DNA of 64,000 nt from Cinclus cinclus (lineage: Eukaryota; Chordata; Aves; Passeriformes; Cinclidae), in NCBI RefSeq assembly GCF_963662255.1, contig NC_085068.1:1488001-1552000 (forward strand). The letters are read 5' to 3'. Positions 39,301-48,300 of the stretch are shown piece by piece. The notes under the pieces are model-generated. The model saw only the letters and a program-made list of their open reading frames with translations, was not told where the DNA came from and made no database searches. Position 1 is the stretch's first letter; every line of letters starts with the position of its first letter. The translations under genes were made by a program, and so were the position numbers.

Positions 39301-40928
39301 GCCATGCTGGCATTAGGACTAGGAACTGAGGTTTGAAGGCAAATCCTTTGGTCATCTCCACACTTGCATGCTTCAGTTGGCTTTCCAAGAGGTTTGCCAT
39401 CGCTTCCTGCCTTCCCTCGCATGACCAATTGGCCCAAAACACTCTCTGGGTTCTGGGAAGCTTGTGTTTATCCCTAAACAACTCAATCTCCTCATTTTTT
39501 GCCTCCAGGCCAATGGCGGCACAAAACGCCAGAAGCTCTCCCAGCAGAGCTACATCACTTACCAAAAGCAGGGAATCAGGAGAAGCACACGGCACCGGAA
39601 AGTCCGGGGGGAGAAAGCGCTGCTGGTGTCAGCCAACCAGACCCTGAAAGAGTTGAAAATCCAGGTGAGGCCAGCTCACCTGCCAGGAACGAGGCAGAAA
39701 ACACAAAATGAGGAGCATGGGAGTGCAGGGAAGGGTCTGACTCCCCCAGGAGGTGGGGATGGGTGTTGGGGCGAGAGGTGCCGCAGTTCCCAGGATGAGG
39801 TGTCCGTGTGCCTCCAGATCATGCACGCCTTCTCTGTGGCCCCCTTTGACCAGAACCTGTCCCTGGATGGGAGGATCCTGAGTGATGACACAGCCACGCT
39901 GGGCAGCCTTGGAGTTATCCCTGAGTCCGTGATCCTGCTCAAGGTACCAGCAGGGTGGGATTCGGGAATGCTGCAGGATCAGTGAGAGCCAAGACAACTA
40001 TATGGGCTTGTGTGTGGCACTGGGGACAAATGGAACAAGCTCCTTGTTGTGCTCCTTGGAGGAGAAGAATCCTTCATTTTTTTTGGTTTAGGGAAGGAAA
40101 ATCCTTAATGTATTTTTGTCTTAGGGGAGGAAAGTCTTTATTGTTTTTTGTTTTGGAGAAGAAAAATCCTTATTTTGTTTCAGAGGAGGAATATCCTTGG
40201 GTATTTGAGGGGGTTTTTTTGTATTTTGTTCTGAAGGAGGAAATGCCTTAATTTTTTTTGTGTTAGGGAAGGAAAATCCTCATTGTTTTTCTTTTGGGGG
40301 AGGAATACCCCTAATTTTATTTTTTTCGGAGGAGGTAAATACTTTTTATCTCTGTTTTGGAAGAGAAACACCCCCCCCCTTTTTTTTTTTTTATTTCCAA
40401 GAGTGCCTTGTAGCTGATTTGGCTGCTGAGTTCTGTGGGTACCAACCCAAAACACAACTAACTTAGGGAGTGAGTTGTCCCATCGAGTTCCCAATGTTTG
40501 GGCAAGAGACCCATTCCCTGCTCCTCTCCTGAGCAATCATCCCCCGGCTCCCTGCTCTTGTTAATTCCCTGCTCCGATGTCCTTTCCAGGCCGATGAGCC
40601 CATTGCAGATTACGCTGCCATGGACGATGTTATGCAAGGTGAGAGAGGTGGGGAAGGGCTGGGCCTGGGTTTGTGGCCAAGGATTTGGGTTGGGAAGGTG
40701 GAAAATGGGGATTGTGACGCTTCCTTGTTACTGGCTGTGGAATCCTCAGAGTGACTTCTAATGCCTTCCTTCCCTTTCCATCCCAGTTTGTATGCCTGAA
40801 GAGGGGTTTAAAGGTGAGTCCAGGTGTTCTGCCCCCTTTGTATCCCCTCACATCACTCCCATCTCATTTCCCTCCTCATCTCCTGGTGGTGTCTTTCCTT
40901 CCCAGGGACTGGTTTACTCGGCCACTGA
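12372..40928 (+). CDS. USP48: Ubiquitin carboxyl-terminal hydrolase 48, complete, 27 coding exons
   Basis: This cysteine protease removes ubiquitin from proteins; in mammals it is mainly nuclear and acts on substrates such as RELA and histone H2A. Exons: 12372-12505, 13403-13523, 13610-13751, 14822-14949, 16458-16582, 17133-17241, 18436-18569, 18745-18827, 19332-19511, 22031-22156, 24340-24489, 26802-27002, 28240-28354, 28489-28619, 29921-29992, 32727-32851, 33006-33128, 34984-35045, 35498-35608, 36212-36342, 37029-37135, 38992-39096, 39509-39664, 39818-39943, 40590-40638, 40787-40813, 40906-40928. They join in frame to 1,031 residues, against 1,035 in human. The start [14 protein letters not shown] is conserved. 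Cys98 in GATCYVNTF and His348 in YSGHYIAHV are the catalytic pair, with Asn365-Asp366 nearby. Domains in order are USP, three DUSP-like regions and a C-terminal ubiquitin-like domain. Exon 3 lacks about five residues of the human form (before DYEPQ). The donor after 24489 is an unusual GTCTGT. Confidence 0.97.
14287..14592 (-). mobile_element. CR1 LINE fragment, antisense, USP48 intron 3
   Basis: The sequence begins with GATAGAATAATGGAATCCC and continues AAGGTTGGAAGACTCCTCCA, the reverse complement of a CR1 3' end. The words CTGTTCCAGTACCTGACAA and TTTTCCCTAATATCC follow in the order of the CR1 3' region. Only the 3' part is present and no ORF remains. Confidence 0.85.
15118..15640. repeat. 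Minisatellite in USP48 intron 4
   Basis: Variable units of about 42 or 63 bases begin (A)GGAGGAGCCCAGGGA, followed by one or two copies of a roughly 20-base ATGGGATGAGGACAGG block. About ten units are visible. Confidence 0.85.
18893..19112 (+). mobile_element. CR1 LINE 3' fragment, USP48 intron 8
   Basis: The characteristic CR1 3' phrases TGTCCAAGGCCAGGTTGGAT, GGGATAGTGGAAAATGTCCC and TCTTCCAACTCAAACCATTC appear in order, in sense orientation. Only the 3' end is present. Confidence 0.85.
20395..20840 (+). mobile_element. CR1 LINE 3' fragment, USP48 intron 9
   Basis: CR1 order is kept: GCTCAGCCTGGAGAAAAGGA, then GGACCTTCTGGCTCTGCACA, then TTTTCCAACCTTAGAGATTC and CCATGATCC at the 3' end. It is a truncated, non-coding sense copy. 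Confidence 0.88.
22196..22285 (+). repeat. Perfect 45-base tandem duplication beside a CR1 copy
   Basis: Two adjacent copies (22196-22240 and 22241-22285) of a unit containing GGCCAGGAGGACGAATTTTG are identical by eye. They lie 40 bases after the donor of USP48 exon 10 and directly before a CR1 fragment. Confidence 0.9.
22286..22678 (+). mobile_element. CR1 LINE 3' fragment, USP48 intron 10
   Basis: CR1 phrases AGCCCCTCTGCTCTGATTCC, AAGGGGCTCCAAGAGAGCTG, GATGGGATATTGGGAAGGAA and TGTCCAAGGTCAGGTTGGAT appear in order. The copy ends GGATTCCATGATTTTT. Confidence 0.9.
28211..28239 (+). repeat. USP48: Cytosine-run polypyrimidine tract at a USP48 acceptor
   Basis: The 3' splice site of USP48 exon 13 (starting 28240) is preceded by six C, one G and then nineteen C before the AG. 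Almost the whole polypyrimidine tract is cytosine. Confidence 0.9.
32494..32540. repeat. (TTG)n microsatellite in USP48 intron 15
   Basis: Twelve or so TTG units are interrupted by TTA. Confidence 0.95.
33190..33332 (+). mobile_element. CR1 LINE 3' fragment, USP48 intron 17
   Basis: The CR1 phrases ATCCCTGGAGGCATCCAAGG, GGGATAGTGGAAGGTGTCCC and CAAACCATTCCATAACCATT are in sense order, a short 3' remnant starting about 60 bases after exon 17. Confidence 0.85.
36436..36945 (+). mobile_element. CR1 LINE 3' fragment, USP48 intron 20
   Basis: The CR1 series GTGTCCAGCTCTGGAATC, GAGCAAGTCCAGAGGAGCCC, CTGGGAGAGCTAGGGTTGTT, TTGGGAAGGAATTCCTGGCT and GGGATAGTGGAAGGTGTCCC is present in order. It is the longest CR1 copy in the window and has no intact frame. 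Confidence 0.9.
38992..40928 (+). other. USP48: USP48 acidic linker, basic motif and C-terminal ubiquitin-like domain
   Basis: Exon 22 is strongly acidic ([12 protein letters not shown]). Exon 23 switches to basic ([14 protein letters not shown]), a plausible nuclear-localisation segment. Exons 23-25 encode the ubiquitin-like fold ([42 protein letters not shown]). Two tiny exons of 27 and 23 bases finish the protein with [15 protein letters not shown], identical to the human C-terminus as I recall it. Confidence 0.9.
40050..40395. repeat. GGAGGAAAAATCCTTA-type minisatellite in USP48 intron 24
   Basis: About eight to nine units of 38-42 bases alternate GGAGGAAAATCC with a T-rich stretch (TTATTTTGTTTC). 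It ends in C8 and T12 runs. Confidence 0.85.
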
Positions 40929-42465
40929 TGGTTTTCCAAGAGGGACGACCAGAAGGGAAGAGGATTTGTCACATGCTAGGGCATTAAAAGAATAGAAACA
41001 GGTGGATACAGTACTTTGTGACTCTTCCGGAAGGCAAAAATCCATCATGAGACGTTTGCTCCCCAAAAAACAAAACAAATGCCTTATGTCAAAGCAGATT
41101 GCACTGAAGGACATCCTGCTTCAGGACAACGTTCCCGGGTTTATTTAATTAAGAACAGGAAGGTTGGGAAGTTGAGCAGCAGTTGGTGTGTTTCGGACAA
41201 GGGGTGGCCCTGTGTGTCCTCCGATCTGGCCGCAGAGGGGTCATGATCCAGTAGATCCAGACCATCCTGGTCATTCTCCAGTAACTGTTTAGGATAATCC
41301 TGTCTTTGATCTGCTCTTACACTTTCTGTCCAGTATTGGAAGTACAGGAATTGTGAGTTTGTGAGGAAAGTCTAGCGCTTTCAGACAACAAAACTTCATT
41401 TAGTTAACCCAAAAGGGAAGCTGGGATTTCTCCAAAGCCCTGCCAGTGGCTGGGAGCCACCCCCTCTCTGCATCCTTCTGCCATCACTTCCACACCTTGG
41501 ACAATCCTGTGCTCTGGCTTTTTAGAAATTTGGGATATTTTCATGACTCTGGAGAACATCTTCCTCCAGTCTGGCGCTGCTGGGAGTGTTCCTGGCTCAG
41601 GGCAGTCAGACCTGGCAAGGGGCTGCAGGTGGGTGCTGTGTTTCCCATGGGAAGAGTTTTTCTTACTCCTCTCTCCTCATTTTTCAGCAATGCACTAATT
41701 TTAAATTTTTTTTTAACATCTTCCAGCAAAGTTTTCTCCATTAATATTTAGCAGGAAACAGTATCCCAGTTTCAGACTGATTCACACTGGGCACTGCCAA
41801 GGGATTTCTTTATTAGAGATTCTCTTCCTTTCCAACCTTTTCCTTTGTTTCCACAGAAAAATACAATGCAGAGATTACATCCATTATGTTTTTTAAGGTT
41901 TGCAGGAATTTGGGATACAAGAAGAGGGTGGGGGCCACAAATTCCATCCCCAAAACCCCACTAGTTTTGATTTCCAGTGTTTTATTTCTGATGTTTTATG
42001 CAAAGAATTCCAGCTGCTCTTTGCCCGGTGCCTTCCTCCCTTGTCCCTGCTGGGTTTGGGGGTGAAGCAGCAGCATTTGAGGAGCTCTAAATTTCCTAAG
42101 AAGTGATTTTTTTGGGGCAGTTTGAACCCGTGGATTCTTTCCTAAGGTATAGACATGGCTAATTCCATGCCAAAGCCACAGGAGGCTTTTCTTCCCAACC
42201 TGAAGCACTCGCTTGTGTATATATTCCTTGGAAATTCCATCTTTTCAAGTTGCTGTTAATTTTTTTAATGTTATATATAAAAAAGTCTCTTCCTTGAGCT
42301 TACACTGTTGTGGGAAGGAATCCTGCGTGGTGTTCCAGGGCTGTGGCGGTTCCGGCAGCGCCGGATCCTACGGAGGATGCAGGTACAGGGTGTGAGCCAA
42401 GGCCCTATTCCTGTTTTGTCTGTCATTTGCAAATATTATCGGATTAAAGTTGTCATTGGAGCTGT
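40929..42465 (+). other. USP48: USP48 3' UTR
   Basis: AT-richer non-coding sequence follows the TGA at 40926-40928. No splice signals or coding potential are needed to explain it, and it runs to the first good poly(A) hexamer at 42443. The extent is inferred from that signal only. Confidence 0.6.
42443..42448 (+). terminator. USP48: USP48 poly(A) signal ATTAAA
   Basis: An ATTAAA hexamer is followed within 10-30 bases by GT-rich sequence (GTTGTCATTGG, GCTGTGG), the usual arrangement of a cleavage site. It lies 1.5 kb after the stop codon. It is the best candidate because no AATAAA is seen earlier in the 3' UTR. Confidence 0.55.
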
Positions 42466-42469
42466 GGCA

Positions 42470-43439
42470 GCCTCGTTACACTGCAGACGTGTGGGCTTGA
42501 GGGTGTTGGAGCAAGGTGGAGGTGATTATCCCATAAATCCTACTTGGAGCTATCCCAAAAAAGGAATGTGAGCACTGTGGGATGGGGTGAGAGCAAGAGG
42601 GACCCTGCTGGAGCAGGAGTCCCCCACTCCTTTGCAAAGCGAGGGAATCGGTTTTGTGGAGCCTGGGCACTGCATTTGGTGGCCCTGGCCCTGCCATATA
42701 CATCCCTGTCCCCACCTGGTGTGTCCCTGGAGGAGGTCCCTGCCCCTCCCGTGTGCCAGTGCCAGGGTGCCTCCCTGAGCCCCTGGAAGAGATAAAGAGG
42801 TGCTGGAGATGGGGGAAGGAGAGAGGCCTTGGGGGATAAGGGGATCCTGGGTGCCAGGGAGGGATGGAATTTGGGAGGAAGCCTGAGTATGGGCATTAGA
42901 CTGTGGAGGGGGTAGGAATGGGGTGGGTGCTGGGGGGCTGTAGGTATGGGGGGGTTATGGGTGGGGGTCCCAGGTATGGATGGGGGCCAGCCTGGGTGTG
43001 AGACAAGGAGGGGTTAAGGTTGGGGGGTACTCTGGGTACTCCAGGGAATTACAGATGATTGGGTTTCTGGGGTACCAGGGATGGAGTGGTGTGAGAGCAG
43101 GGGCTTGGGCACCAGGCATGGAGATGGGGGTCCCTGAGTACCAGGGATGGGGGTTATGGATGAACAGGGTCTGCCGGGAGCCACCGGAGTGGTGAGAAGA
43201 GGGGAACTGGGGAGCCAGCTCGGGGTCCCAGGGAGAGACGTGGGGGGCACCCCGTGAGCCGAATTTGGGGGGTAGATGTGGTTGATAGGCAGAGCGGTAC
43301 CTGGCTACCGGCCGCGGGCAGGGGATGGAGATGGGTCCCTGGGGCACACGGAGACGTTTGGGGGTGTCCCCTGCTCTGCGGGGACCCGGGCGCTGGGGAG
43401 GGAGGGGACACCCAGGCGGTCCCGGGGGTGACATCAGGG
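42470..43439. other. Spacer between USP48 and RAP1GAP, no gene seen
   Basis: The sequence is G-rich with loose repeats of the form GGGATGGAGATGGGGGTCCC. I see no coding pattern, RNA gene or transposon. GC content and CpG density rise towards 43.4 kb, the RAP1GAP promoter. Confidence 0.6.
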
Positions 43440-43760
43440 ATGGAGAGGGGGATCCCCAGTTCCGGATCTCAGTTCCCGGTGCTGTTTTCTCGGTGCCGTG
43501 CCAGTGGTCTGCTCCCGGTGCCCGTGGCCGTTCCCTGGAGGGGTGCCCGCTTCCCGGTACCGGTGCCCGGTCCCACCGCCCCCGGAGGGGCCGCTCCGCC
43601 CCGCCGCACGTGACGCTGCGCGGTGGCAGTGAGCGCCGGGGCCCCGCTCGGCTCTGCTCGGTACCGGCCCCGCTCCGGGACCGACCGGCCCCGCCGCCCC
43701 CGGTAAGTGCCGCCCTGCGGGTACCGGGCACCGCGGTCCCCCCGGAGACCCCCCCTCTGG
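43440..43760 (+). promoter_or_regulatory. RAP1GAP: CpG-island promoter and probable noncoding first exon of RAP1GAP
   Basis: This short stretch is the CpG-densest part of the local sequence, with repeated GGTACCGG and CCCGGTGCC words, a CACGTGACG element at about 43607 and GC boxes. A strong splice donor (CCCCG|GTAAGTGC) follows position 43702 without an open frame before it, so a noncoding exon probably ends there. It lies 1.7 kb upstream of the first RAP1GAP coding exon, on the same strand. The assignment is by position and signals, not by homology. Confidence 0.5.
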
Positions 43761-44274
43761 GGATGTCCCCTCATCCCCGCCGCAGCACCGGAGGTCCGTC
43801 CGCCCGTGACCTTCAGCACTGCCGGTACCAGGGGGGAGGGGGGGGGTGGAAATGCACCGGGCCTGGGGAAAAAGACCAGGCTTGGGGCGGGAAGCTGGGG
43901 AGGAGCCCCCCATTGGCTCCCCAGCCTGTCCCCCTGCAATGTCTTCTTCATAATTGCACCCTACAACTTGCCCCCCACCAAACCTGCCCCCCTTCCCGGA
44001 TGTCTCAAAACCTGCCCCCCTCTTCTGCCCCCCCCCTATCATCTGCTCCCCCTGTTCCAGTGTCCCCAGTCTGACTCCCGTGTTCCCCCAAACCCAATCT
44101 CCCCATCCCCGCCCCCCCAGTCTGGCCCCCACATCTAGAACATCTCCCCCCCGCCGCCCCGGTGCTCCCCCACCCTCCCGGGACAGCCCCCACTTCGGAT
44201 GCTGGGGCTGTGGCGAGCGATAGGGGAACGCCCCCCAGGGTCACCCCCCGCCCGGCAGGGTCACGCTACGGCCC

Positions 44275-44960
44275 AGGGGATGCACGGGGAAGGATCGTGT
44301 TTGCACGGGGACTCGTGGCAATGTCGCATTGGCACGGGGACACCGGGTTCGTATTTGCACGGGGACGGGTCACACCTGCACCAGAGCTGTGCTTGGCTGC
44401 GGTTGTGTTTGCAACAGCACCGTGTTTGCACAGGGACGGGTCACACCTGCACTGGGGTTGTCTTTGCACAGGGACGGGGCTCATTTGCACCAGTGTCGTG
44501 TTTGCACAGGGATGGTGACATTTGCACGAGGGTCCCTTTTGCACCAGGGATGCATTTGCACGTCGTTGTGTCTGCACAGGGCCGGGTCGCATTTGCACCA
44601 GGGCTGTGTTTGATGGGGACAGTCTCATTTGCATGGGGACAGTGGCGTTTGCACGGGAATGGTCACATTGCCACGGGGAGAGCAACATTTGCACGGGGCT
44701 GGTGACAGTGGCACGGGAATGATCATACTTGCACAGGGTTGGTGACATTGGCACGAAATGATCGTGCTTGCATGGCGTCAGTGACAGTTTCACGGGCAGG
44801 GTTGGCACTGGCACGGGGCTGGTGGCAGTGGCTCTGGGTCGGTGACAGTTTCATGGGGAGGATGGCACTGGCGAGAGGTCGGTGACACTGGCGTGGGCAT
44901 GATCACATCTCACGGTGTCGGTGACACGGAGGTCGGTGACACTTGCGGGGTTCAGGCGCT
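44275..44960. repeat. GTGACATTTGCACGGGG-type minisatellite, RAP1GAP 5' intron
   Basis: About thirty variants of a short unit alternate GCACGGGGA(C/T) with GTGACA(T/G)TTGCAC or GTCACACCTGCACC, filling nearly 700 bases between the RAP1GAP promoter and first coding exon. Confidence 0.9.
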
Positions 44961-45115
44961 GTCCGTGGTGCTGCCCCGCGCCGCCGCCTCCCTCCGGCAG
45001 AGGGCGCCCTTCGGCCCGGGGGTGGGGATGGGATGAGTTTGGGAGGGTCTCAGGAGCCCCCATGGAGTGACCCCGCCCCGCCACTCCTGCCCCGCTGGCC
45101 CCTGGCACCGGCAGG

Positions 45116-45289
45116 GTGTCACTTGGCTTGCTGCCATCATCTGGCTTCAGAGGTAAGGCTGCTGGCCGGGTGGCCTGGAGAGGGGCTGTGGGGGACCTCT
45201 CCTCTCCCCCAGGAAGCGCTATGGGCCCCTCTGGACCCACTCACACCACCTAGACGCGTCTCCAGCCAGCAGCACCTCCCAACCCCGAG
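45116..45289 (+). other. RAP1GAP: Possible RAP1GAP 5' noncoding exons
   Basis: Two candidate small exons precede the first coding exon. One follows the acceptor ACCGGCAG near 45115 and ends at 45152 before the donor GTAAGG. The other follows ACACCACCTAG near 45253 and ends at 45289 before GTGAGC. Neither encodes the GoLoco-type peptide that precedes the homologous exon in long mammalian isoforms. Without cDNA these remain guesses. Confidence 0.25.
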
Positions 45290-45381
45290 GTGAGCACCCA
45301 TGAATGCCCCTCCACCCAAGGATGCCCACCCCAAGGCAGGGAGACAGGCACCCACAGCCCTTCTCTCCACAGGGCAGCAGG

Positions 45382-48300
45382 ATGGCCCAGCAGCGCCATG
45401 CCATTTCCCCACCACTCAAGGTAGGTGTTGGGGTGGGGAGCACACAACCAGAACCCTTGGGTGCCACCATGGGTATCGCCCATCCCACTACCCATGGGTG
45501 CCAGGGTTACCACCTTGTTGTCTTGCAGACAGAGGAGGACTACATCCCCTACCCCAGCGTGCATGAGGTAGAGCACTCACCCCTCTCCAGAGAGGGCTGT
45601 GGGAGCCACTGGTGGCTGGGTTGATTGGTGGGTGGGTGCCCAGAACACCCACTGCAGCTGTGGGCGCAGGTGCTGGGCCGGAAGGGGCCGTTCCCCCTCA
45701 TCCTCCTGCCACAGTTTGGGGGTTACTGGATTGAGGGCACCAACCACCAGCTAAGCGGGGCCCCTGACTCGCCTCCCACACTGGTACCTGGCACCCGGGC
45801 AAAGCTGGAGGGCAACCACACAGCCAAAATTTACCGCAAGCACTTCCTGGGCAAGGTGAGGCCCTGGGATGCTGCAGGTGTGGGATCTGGGGTGGGGGGG
45901 TGATATCCCATGGGTATGCATGGGGAGGAGCATGGGGACCATGTAAGCTCAGGTGTTCATGGATGTGGGTGTGGTGTCCATGCATATGGAAGCCCCATGG
46001 CAAGGGTGTTCCTATTCATGGATGCTCATGGATGTGGGTGTGTGTATCCATGGACATGGGAGCCCTATGGCTTATGGACACAGATGCTCATGGATGTGCG
46101 TATCCTGGGGCATGGCTGCCCCAATGTCAAGGGTGCTTAGGGTGCAATCTCTATGGGACTGGAAGGACATGGAGACCCCATAAACCCAGGTGCTTTGGCA
46201 CATGGCTGCTTGTGGACATGGGTGCTCCATGGGGTACATGGTCAAGGAGGTGGGTGCTGGGTCTCCATGGGGAAGAGAGTCCCTGGCATGGGTGCTCATG
46301 GACATGGGGGCTCCATAAGTCTGTGTGTTCAGAGGACCTGGATGCTCCAAGGGTTGTGTGGCTCACTGAATGTAGGTGCCCCATAAGTGGTACCTGTAGA
46401 TACAGGTGCTCATGGACCTGGGTGTCCCATGGCACGAGCACCCTCGGCCATGGCTGCTCAGCTCCTTCCCACAGGAGCACTTCAACTACTACTCCCTGGA
46501 CCCAGCGCTGGGACACCTCGTCTTCTCCCTCAAATATGATGAGCAGGAGCACCTCCACCTGCTGCTGCGGTGAGCGGGGTGTGGGAGGCACCCATGGGAG
46601 CTGCCTGGGGGCCCCCCTGACCCCCTCCTTGCTCCGCAGCACCCGTGCCCGCACCCTACATGATGTGGTGCCCATCTCCTGCCTGGCCGAATTCCCCAAC
46701 GTGGTGCAGATGGCTAAGGTGGGTGCAACCCCGCCTCCCAGCAGCACCCATGGGTGCCCCCAGCCCCAAGCCCCCCCATGGCAACAACCCTACTTCCCAT
46801 AGCTGGTCTGTGAGGACGTCAATGTGGATCGCTTCTACCCCGTGCTCTATCCCAAGGTGAACGGGGTGTAGGGAGGGGGCATATGGACACCCATGGGTGC
46901 CCCTCCTCAGCTTCTGATCCCTCCCCACCCCACAGGCATCCCGCCTCATCCTCGCCTTTGATGAGCACGTGCTCAGCAACCACTTCAAATTTGGGGTCAT
47001 CTACCAAAAACTGGGGCAGGTATGGGGTGGGGTGGGTGGGTGTTGGGGAGAGGGGGAGTCCCTGGGCACGTCCTGGCACCAATCCCCACCCCACTGCAGA
47101 CCTCCGAGGAGGAGCTTTTCGGCACCACGGAGGAGAGCCCCGCCTTCACCGAATTCCTCGACGTCCTGGGCCAGCGGGTGCAGCTGCGGGACTTCAAGGG
47201 GTGCGTGAGGGGATGCTGGGGGGGGGAAGGACCCACAAGGTCAGGGTGCCTATCCCACCCATCCACGCAACCACCCATGCAGGTTCCGAGGGGGGCTGGA
47301 TGTGACCCATGGGCAGACAGGCAGCGAGTCGGTCTATTGCCACTTCCGTGACAAGGAGATCATGTTCCACGTCTCCACCAAACTGCCCTACACCGAGGGG
47401 GATGCCCAGCAGGTGGGCACCCATGGGTGCTGGGGACTGTCTGTGGTGGGCAAGGGCACCCATGGGTCCTGGGGGGGTGTAAGGAGGGGGAACAGAGCGG
47501 GACACTTGGGTGCTTGAGAACAGGAATTGGAGGTGGTGCTGGGGCACTTCTATGGGGTGGAAGGGCTGTTGGGGTTTTGGGGATGTCCCACGGAAAGGAG
47601 GAGACTCCTGGGTCATCCATGGGTGGTGGTGGGCATCTGTGGGGCCCAGGAGATGGCATGGCCCTCATAGGTGTGGGGAAACATCTTTGGGATGCAGAGT
47701 GCTGGTGAGGTACCCATGGGTGCTGGGGTGCATCTGTGCAGCAGAGGGGCTTTCATTCCTTTTGATGCTCCTGGTGTGACTACCCTCTGTCTCTGGTGTC
47801 CTGCTGTGTCCCCTGTGTCCCTCTGCATCCACCTGTCCCCACAGCTGCAGCGGAAGCGTCACATTGGCAATGACATCGTGGCCATCGTCTTCCAGGATGA
47901 GAACACACCATTTGTCCCTGACATGATTGCCTCCAACTTCCTCCACGCCTTCGTGGTGGTGCAGCTGGAGCAGGGGGGCACCCAGGGCACCCTCTACAAG
48001 GTACCCTACCGTGCCTCAGTGTCCCTGTCCCCATGGGGGGCCCGTGGGGTGTTCGTCACCCCCCACCCGCCACAGGTCTCCGTCACTGCCCGGGACGACG
48101 TGCCCTTCTTTGGCCCGCCGCTGCCCGACCCCGCCATCTTCAGGAAGGTGAGTGCCCGTGGGTGCCGCCGGGGAGTCCCTGGGGACACCCGTGCACCCAC
48201 CCAGGGCCGCCCCCACCCCGCAGGGCCCCGAGTTCCAGGAGTTCCTGCTGACAAAGCTCATCAACGCCGAGTACGCCTGCTACCGCGCCGAGAAGTTCGC

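Noticed and set aside
42543..42896. Open frames in the USP48-RAP1GAP spacer as a small gene
   Set aside because: They overlap on both strands in GC-rich repetitive DNA, without recognisable homology or consistent splice sites.
44275..44960. Regular repeats considered as a CRISPR-like array
   Set aside because: Units and intervals vary, there are no unique spacers, and the setting is a vertebrate intron.
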